Source of the DNA: RGIG1681 sp045657465
GTDB lineage: Bacteria > Bacillota > Clostridia > Christensenellales > UBA1242
DNA: 8,309 bases
Reading direction: 5' to 3'
NCBI GenBank assembly: GCA_045657465.1
Contig: JAZOTD010000020.1
Span: 1-8,309, forward strand
Below the pieces are notes generated by a model. The model did no database searches, was not told the origin of the DNA, and saw nothing but the letters and a program-made list of their open reading frames with translations. Numbering within the stretch: the stretch's first letter is position 1; each line of letters starts with the position of its first letter. Of this stretch, positions 5,247 to 8,309 are shown in pieces. A program made the translations under genes and the position numbers.

Positions 5247-6260
5247 ATGACAATCTTTTTAAATATACTTTTTTTAATTTTAGGCATGGCATTCCTTATC
5301 AAAGGCGCAGACTTTTTTGTTAGCGGTGCAAGTGCTATTGCAAAAAAATGTAAGGTTCCAAGCTTGTTTATTGGACTTACAATTGTAGCTCTCGGCACAA
5401 GTCTTCCAGAACTTTCTGTGAGCATCACCAGTGCAATTTCAAACAATATTGACATGTCTGTAGGCAACATTGTAGGTTCTAATTTGTTTAATATGTTATT
5501 TATTATTGGTGTGGTTGCATTGTTTTCACCACTTCCAATGAGTTCATCTTCTAAAAAGATTGACTTGCCATTTTTAATTGCCATTACTGGAGCTTTGTTA
5601 TTATTCTCTCTAGACTCCGCTTTAAACGGATCATCAAACAACATGATATCTAGAACTGAAAGTATTTTATTTTTAGTCATTTTAATTTTATATTTATACA
5701 TCTTAATTTCTAACGCTAACAGAAAAAGAAAACGCCAATTAAAACAAGAAAAATATCTTTTAAAGAATAACACCGAAGATTCAAAAGAGCCTGAAAAAGA
5801 ACTTAAAATTTGGCAAATAGCACTATATGTAGTCATCGGTCTTGGCGCTGTTGTTTTTGGCGGAGAATGTGTTTCTACAACCGCTCAATTCCTAGCAATC
5901 AAAATGGGCATGAGTGAAGCTTTGGTTGGTCTAACAATTGTAGCTCTCGGCACAAGTCTTCCAGAATTAGCAACCAGTGTTGTTGCTGCAAAAAAAGGAG
6001 AATGTGACCTAGCTCTTGGAAACGTCGTTGGTTCAAACATTATCAATATAACATTAATTCTCGGTTCTGTCGGTATTATTTCACAAGCTCCAATATCAAG
6101 CGTTATCGTTACTGATATTATAATACTATTTGTGTGCACAATCATCTTTTCATTCATGTGCGCAAGACAAAGCAATGTTAGCAAAAAAGAAGGTATCATT
6201 TTATTATCTTTATACATCGCTTACCTAGCCTTTGCAATCATAAGAAACTATTGTTTCTAA
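5247..6260 (+). CDS. CaCA-family Na+/Ca2+ (calcium/sodium) exchanger
   Basis: The 337-residue membrane protein is full length for bacterial CaCA exchangers of the YrbG type. It has two inverted homologous halves, each with the alpha-repeat motifs. Repeat 1 holds GLTIVALGTSLPEL (43-56, with E55) and GNIVGSNLFN (73-82); repeat 2 holds GLTIVALGTSLPEL (228-241, with E240) and GNVVGSNIIN (258-267). The glutamates and asparagines of these motifs form the ion-binding site in structures of the family. A charged cytoplasmic loop (about 152-187, rich in K, R and E) separates the halves. The first five residues of each GTSLPE block and their DNA are identical (see repeats at 5379 and 5934). The start is fixed by AAAGGAG 7 bases upstream. 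It probably exports Ca2+ using a Na+ or H+ gradient. It is a single-gene unit with its own promoter and terminator. Confidence 0.95.
   Translation: MTIFLNILFLILGMAFLIKGADFFVSGASAIAKKCKVPSLFIGLTIVALGTSLPELSVSITSAISNNIDMSVGNIVGSNLFNMLFIIGVVALFSPLPMSSSSKKIDLPFLIAITGALLLFSLDSALNGSSNNMISRTESILFLVILILYLYILISNANRKRKRQLKQEKYLLKNNTEDSKEPEKELKIWQIALYVVIGLGAVVFGGECVSTTAQFLAIKMGMSEALVGLTIVALGTSLPELATSVVAAKKGECDLALGNVVGSNIINITLILGSVGIISQAPISSVIVTDIIILFVCTIIFSFMCARQSNVSKKEGIILLSLYIAYLAFAIIRNYCF
5379..5411 (+). repeat. 33-base exact repeat, copy 1 (alpha-repeat 1 of exchanger)
   Basis: Identical at every base to 5934-5966, exactly 555 bases (185 codons) downstream in the same gene. It encodes TIVALGTSLPE; all synonymous positions are also the same. 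Confidence 0.95.
5934..5966 (+). repeat. 33-base exact repeat, copy 2 (alpha-repeat 2 of exchanger)
   Basis: Second copy of the repeat at 5379-5411. With two mismatches the match extends 8 bases further upstream (5371 and 5926). Confidence 0.95.
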
Positions 6261-6273
6261 AAAACAAGCAATC

Positions 6274-6306
6274 AAAAAACACGAGACAACATCTCGTGTT
6301 TTTTTT
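6274..6306. terminator. Bidirectional terminator between exchanger and first HEPN-like gene
   Basis: AAAAAACACGAGA pairs with TCTCGTGTTTTTT around a CAACA loop. It lies 13 bases after the exchanger stop and 11 bases after the stop of the convergent gene ending at 6318. Confidence 0.92.
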
Positions 6307-6317
6307 ACATCATTTAA

Positions 6318-7160
6318 TTATTCTTTTTCTTTTGGTGGAACACCAATTGAAATTTCATATTTTGCACCAGTTTGTTCTTTTCGTTTGAGATATTCATCAA
6401 CTAACTCTTTAACTGTTTTCTTTGATGTTTCTTCAATTTCGATTTCATCCTCTTCAAAAATATTGATACAGCAATTGCAGTAGTCATTGAAATTCTTCTC
6501 CGTAAACTCGGTCTTGTTAGTCACACCATAACTCTGCATATAATCATACAAATAATCAATCGTGTTTTTAACATTTGTAGTAACCGACATAAGAACCCTT
6601 GCAAGTTCATGCAAATCAACTATTGTGTTTTGAACAAAGCCATTAATATCTGGTGTGTTGTAAAATTGTTTTGAACCATTAGATTGGTTTGTATATCTCG
6701 CAAAATCAAAATGTGCACCCTTAGCTTTGACATCATCAACAAATTCAATCATTTCTTTAAGTTGATTTGAATCAAGTTTGTTAAAACCAAGTCGCTTCAT
6801 TTTACTTCTAAATTGATCTGAATAATCATCAATTTTATGTTTTGAATAATTTGAAACTGGCTGACCTAAATACATATCACACATCATGTTTCCACTTTTA
6901 AGCAAAAGTTCAATGCCATGCCACATCTGGAACAAAACCGGAAAAATCATTGTGTCAGCTTCATTGTCATAATTATCATGATCAAGCAAACAAGACAAAA
7001 CCACAACCGCACCTTTTAAATAAGCAAAACCAAGTTCTTTATAATCCCAACAGCTTTGAACCACAGGATCTGAATCCATTCTGCCATTTCCATCATCAAA
7101 ATGCCAATTTAAAAACGCTTCTTTGCTGTTATTAGTTGAATAATCCTTAAATATAGACAT
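6318..7160 (-). CDS. HEPN-like helical protein of unknown function, paralogue A
   Basis: I do not recognise a named family. The 280-residue protein looks mostly helical and soluble. Its core has the pattern FPVLFQMWHGIELLLK (73-88, with H81, E84, K88), then KHKIDDYSDQF (107-117, with H108), then HFDFARYTNQSNG (150-162, with R155 and Y156). The order P-x-L-F...H-x-x-E-L-x-L-K, a following H-x-(I/L) motif and a later RY motif resembles a large group of HEPN-like hypothetical proteins. A downstream paralogue (7288-8082) shares it; over residues 70-120 about 32 of 51 positions are identical by eye. The C terminus (from about 215) is not shared: it is acidic (EEDEIEIEE), has CNCC, and ends in a Lys/Glu-rich tail. 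The start is supported by GGGGAG 7 bases upstream and a good promoter (7190-7218). Confidence 0.7.
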   Translation of the reverse strand: MSIFKDYSTNNSKEAFLNWHFDDGNGRMDSDPVVQSCWDYKELGFAYLKGAVVVLSCLLDHDNYDNEADTMIFPVLFQMWHGIELLLKSGNMMCDMYLGQPVSNYSKHKIDDYSDQFRSKMKRLGFNKLDSNQLKEMIEFVDDVKAKGAHFDFARYTNQSNGSKQFYNTPDINGFVQNTIVDLHELARVLMSVTTNVKNTIDYLYDYMQSYGVTNKTEFTEKNFNDYCNCCINIFEEDEIEIEETSKKTVKELVDEYLKRKEQTGAKYEISIGVPPKEKE

Positions 7161-7189
7161 ATTTTTTCTCCCCTTTAACCACTAGCCTT

Positions 7190-7218
7190 ATTATAACACA
7201 TATTTCCAAAAATTGCAA
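7190..7218 (-). promoter_or_regulatory. Promoter of HEPN-like gene A
   Basis: On the minus strand TTGCAA (7213-7218) is followed after 17 bases by TATAAT (7190-7195), preceded by TGT. Gene A can therefore be transcribed independently of gene B upstream. Confidence 0.65.
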
Positions 7219-7287
7219 TACTTAATTATATTTTTATAACTCAATTATATAATTTTATAGTTATTATTATATAAAATATATTTATAT
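7219..7287. other. Very AT-rich spacer between the HEPN-like paralogues
   Basis: This stretch is almost only A and T, with palindromes such as AATTATATAATT and an ATAACT/AGTTAT inverted repeat. No GC-containing terminator stem follows gene B, so read-through from B into A is possible. Confidence 0.5.
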
Positions 7288-8082
7288 TTATTTTTCTATA
7301 ATCGTTGTTTTAATATTATTCTTGTTCTTTATTTTTTCAAGTTTTTCGCCAAGACTTTCAAAATCAAGATCAACAATAAATTTATCAAAAGATTCATATT
7401 CAATATATAATTTTAATGAATCTTCATTGATCAAATTGATTTTTTCTTTTCCATGCCTATTAAGCATATCAAATAAAAAATCAACAACTGTCACAAATTT
7501 ATAGTTTACACTAACCAAGACACGCGAAAGTTCAAGCATATCAACACCCACTCTTGAAATTAATCCACTTTCATTTGGCGTATTATAAAATTGAGACACA
7601 CCGTTTGATTGAAACGAATATCTAGCAAAATCAAAATGCGCATCATGTTCTTTGCACTCGTCAATAAATTCAACCACGCCGGCAAGTTCATCATTTTTTA
7701 TATTTGGAAAACCTAACCTATTCATCTTTTCAATAAATTGATCTGCATAAACATCAATAGTGTGTTTTGTATACTTTTGATTTTTAAGTGAAAGATATTC
7801 ATCACAAATCATATTTCCACACTTCAACAATAATTCAAGGCCATGCCAAATGTTAAATAAAATTGGAAAAATCATTGTGCAAGCATCACAATGGTAAGGA
7901 TCTTGATCTAATAAAAAATCCAATGAAATTTCTGAATTTTGTAAATAAGCCATTCCCAAAATTTTAAAATCATTAATCTTTTGCAACATAGCATCATTCT
8001 TAACCCTTCCGAATGCATCACAAAAAAATAGATTCATAAACGCATCATAGTCATGTTTAATCCCATTTTTAAAAATCGCCAT
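7288..8082 (-). CDS. HEPN-like helical protein of unknown function, paralogue B
   Basis: This 264-residue protein is the upstream tandem paralogue of 6318-7160. It has the same blocks at the same spacing: FPILFNIWHGLELLLK (72-87, with H80, E83, K87), KHTIDVYADQF (106-116, with H107), HFDFARYSFQSNG (149-161, with R154 and Y155) and QFYNTP (164-169). The N terminus (MAIFKNGIKHDYDAFMNLFF) also aligns with MSIFKDYSTN of copy A. The C terminus differs and ends in a basic stretch, LEKIKNKNNIK. There is no signal peptide or membrane segment. HEPN proteins include RNases of toxin-antitoxin and phage-defence systems, but the usual RxxxxH catalytic motif is not obvious here, so activity is not claimed. 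The start has AAGGAG 7 bases upstream and a promoter at 8108-8136. Confidence 0.7.
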   Translation of the reverse strand: MAIFKNGIKHDYDAFMNLFFCDAFGRVKNDAMLQKINDFKILGMAYLQNSEISLDFLLDQDPYHCDACTMIFPILFNIWHGLELLLKCGNMICDEYLSLKNQKYTKHTIDVYADQFIEKMNRLGFPNIKNDELAGVVEFIDECKEHDAHFDFARYSFQSNGVSQFYNTPNESGLISRVGVDMLELSRVLVSVNYKFVTVVDFLFDMLNRHGKEKINLINEDSLKLYIEYESFDKFIVDLDFESLGEKLEKIKNKNNIKTTIIEK

Positions 8083-8107
8083 ATCAATTCTCCTTCACAG
8101 CAAAAAA

Positions 8108-8136
8108 ATTATATATCACTGTTGCAAGTTTTTCAA
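8108..8136 (-). promoter_or_regulatory. Promoter of HEPN-like gene B
   Basis: On the minus strand TTGAAA (8131-8136) and TATAAT (8108-8113) are 17 bases apart. The -10 lies 26 bases before the ATG. Confidence 0.7.
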
Positions 8137-8147
8137 TAGGCAAAATA

Positions 8148-8184
8148 AAAAAAACGATACTTGGAGTTCAAGTATCGTTTTTTA
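8148..8184 (-). terminator. Terminator upstream of HEPN-like gene B
   Basis: A perfect 13-base stem, AAAACGATACTTG (8151-8163) with CAAGTATCGTTTT (8169-8181), closes a GAGTT loop. It ends in a T-run on both strands. It insulates gene B from the leftward gene entering from the right edge. Confidence 0.9.
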
Positions 8185-8264
8185 TTTTATATAAATTTCG
8201 TTTTGACGACAGGGTGTGTGCTTGCCTTTGGTTGTTTTGTGGAATTGAAATGTTTGTAAAATTT

Positions 8265-8309
8265 CTATTTCTTCTTTTTAAATTCCTTCATGCCATAGGT
8301 TGAACCGCC
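8265..8309 (-). CDS. Possible C-terminal tail of a gene cut by the right window edge
   Basis: On the minus strand one frame reads 14 codons, GGSTYGMKEFKKKK, and then TAG at 8267-8265. The lysine-rich end is typical of a natural C terminus, and a strong terminator follows about 80 bases later. With only 14 residues no family can be named and chance cannot be excluded. The 80 bases between stop and terminator hold nothing that I recognise. Confidence 0.4.
   Translation of the reverse strand, partial: GGSTYGMKEFKKKK

Noticed and set aside
5228..5836. 202-residue open frame on the minus strand
   Set aside because: It is antisense to the exchanger gene, lacks a ribosome binding site, and the plus frame has clear CaCA motifs.
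5885..6217. 110-residue open frame on the minus strand
   Set aside because: It is antisense to the second half of the exchanger, with no supporting signals.
6318..8082. The two paralogues as a toxin-antitoxin pair
   Set aside because: They are homologous to each other and of similar large size; no small antitoxin, nucleotidyltransferase partner or clear RxxxxH motif is visible.

Overview
The window is AT-rich DNA with strong AGGAG-type ribosome binding sites, TATAAT promoters often preceded by TGn, and hairpin-plus-U terminators at most gene ends. The tRNA gene encodes its own CCA. Together with a DegV protein, a PnuC-like transporter and an XRE regulator fused to a membrane domain, this suggests a low-GC Firmicute (Clostridia or Bacilli-like), possibly an uncultured gut lineage. 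The lineage is inferred; no rRNA or taxonomic marker is present.

Layout. Positions 1-315 (-) hold the N-terminal 105 residues of a calcineurin-like metallophosphoesterase that runs off the left edge. Positions 316-551 contain its promoter, two terminators, and a GC-rich block bounded by a 21-bp copy of the tRNA 3' end. A tRNA-Lys(CTT) follows (552-627, -). Next come a stand-alone C39-type cysteine peptidase (702-1304, -) and a cysteine-rich DegV fatty-acid-binding protein (1401-2264, -). Across a divergent intergenic region with phased CTTTTTAAG-like repeats lies an XRE regulator with four membrane segments (2469-3146, +). It converges, sharing a terminator, on a four-helix membrane protein with a C-terminal SHOCT-like motif (3151-3966, -). 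A two-gene unit on the minus strand encodes a MazG-like NTP pyrophosphohydrolase (4796-5098) followed 8 bp later by a PnuC-family transporter (4056-4787). Divergent from it is a complete CaCA-family Na+/Ca2+ exchanger (5247-6260, +). The right part holds two tandem paralogous proteins (6318-7160 and 7288-8082, both -) whose core resembles an all-helical HEPN-like fold. At the right edge there is a short tail (8265-8309, -) that may end another gene.

Working relationships. Most genes look like single transcription units with their own promoter and terminator. The clearest functional pairing is transporter plus nucleotide pyrophosphohydrolase. The most interesting unknown is the duplicated HEPN-like pair, each copy with its own promoter and ribosome binding site. 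There is no CRISPR array, insertion sequence, integrase or phage structural gene, and no complete defence system can be demonstrated. The tRNA-tail duplication is the only hint of past recombination or integration.
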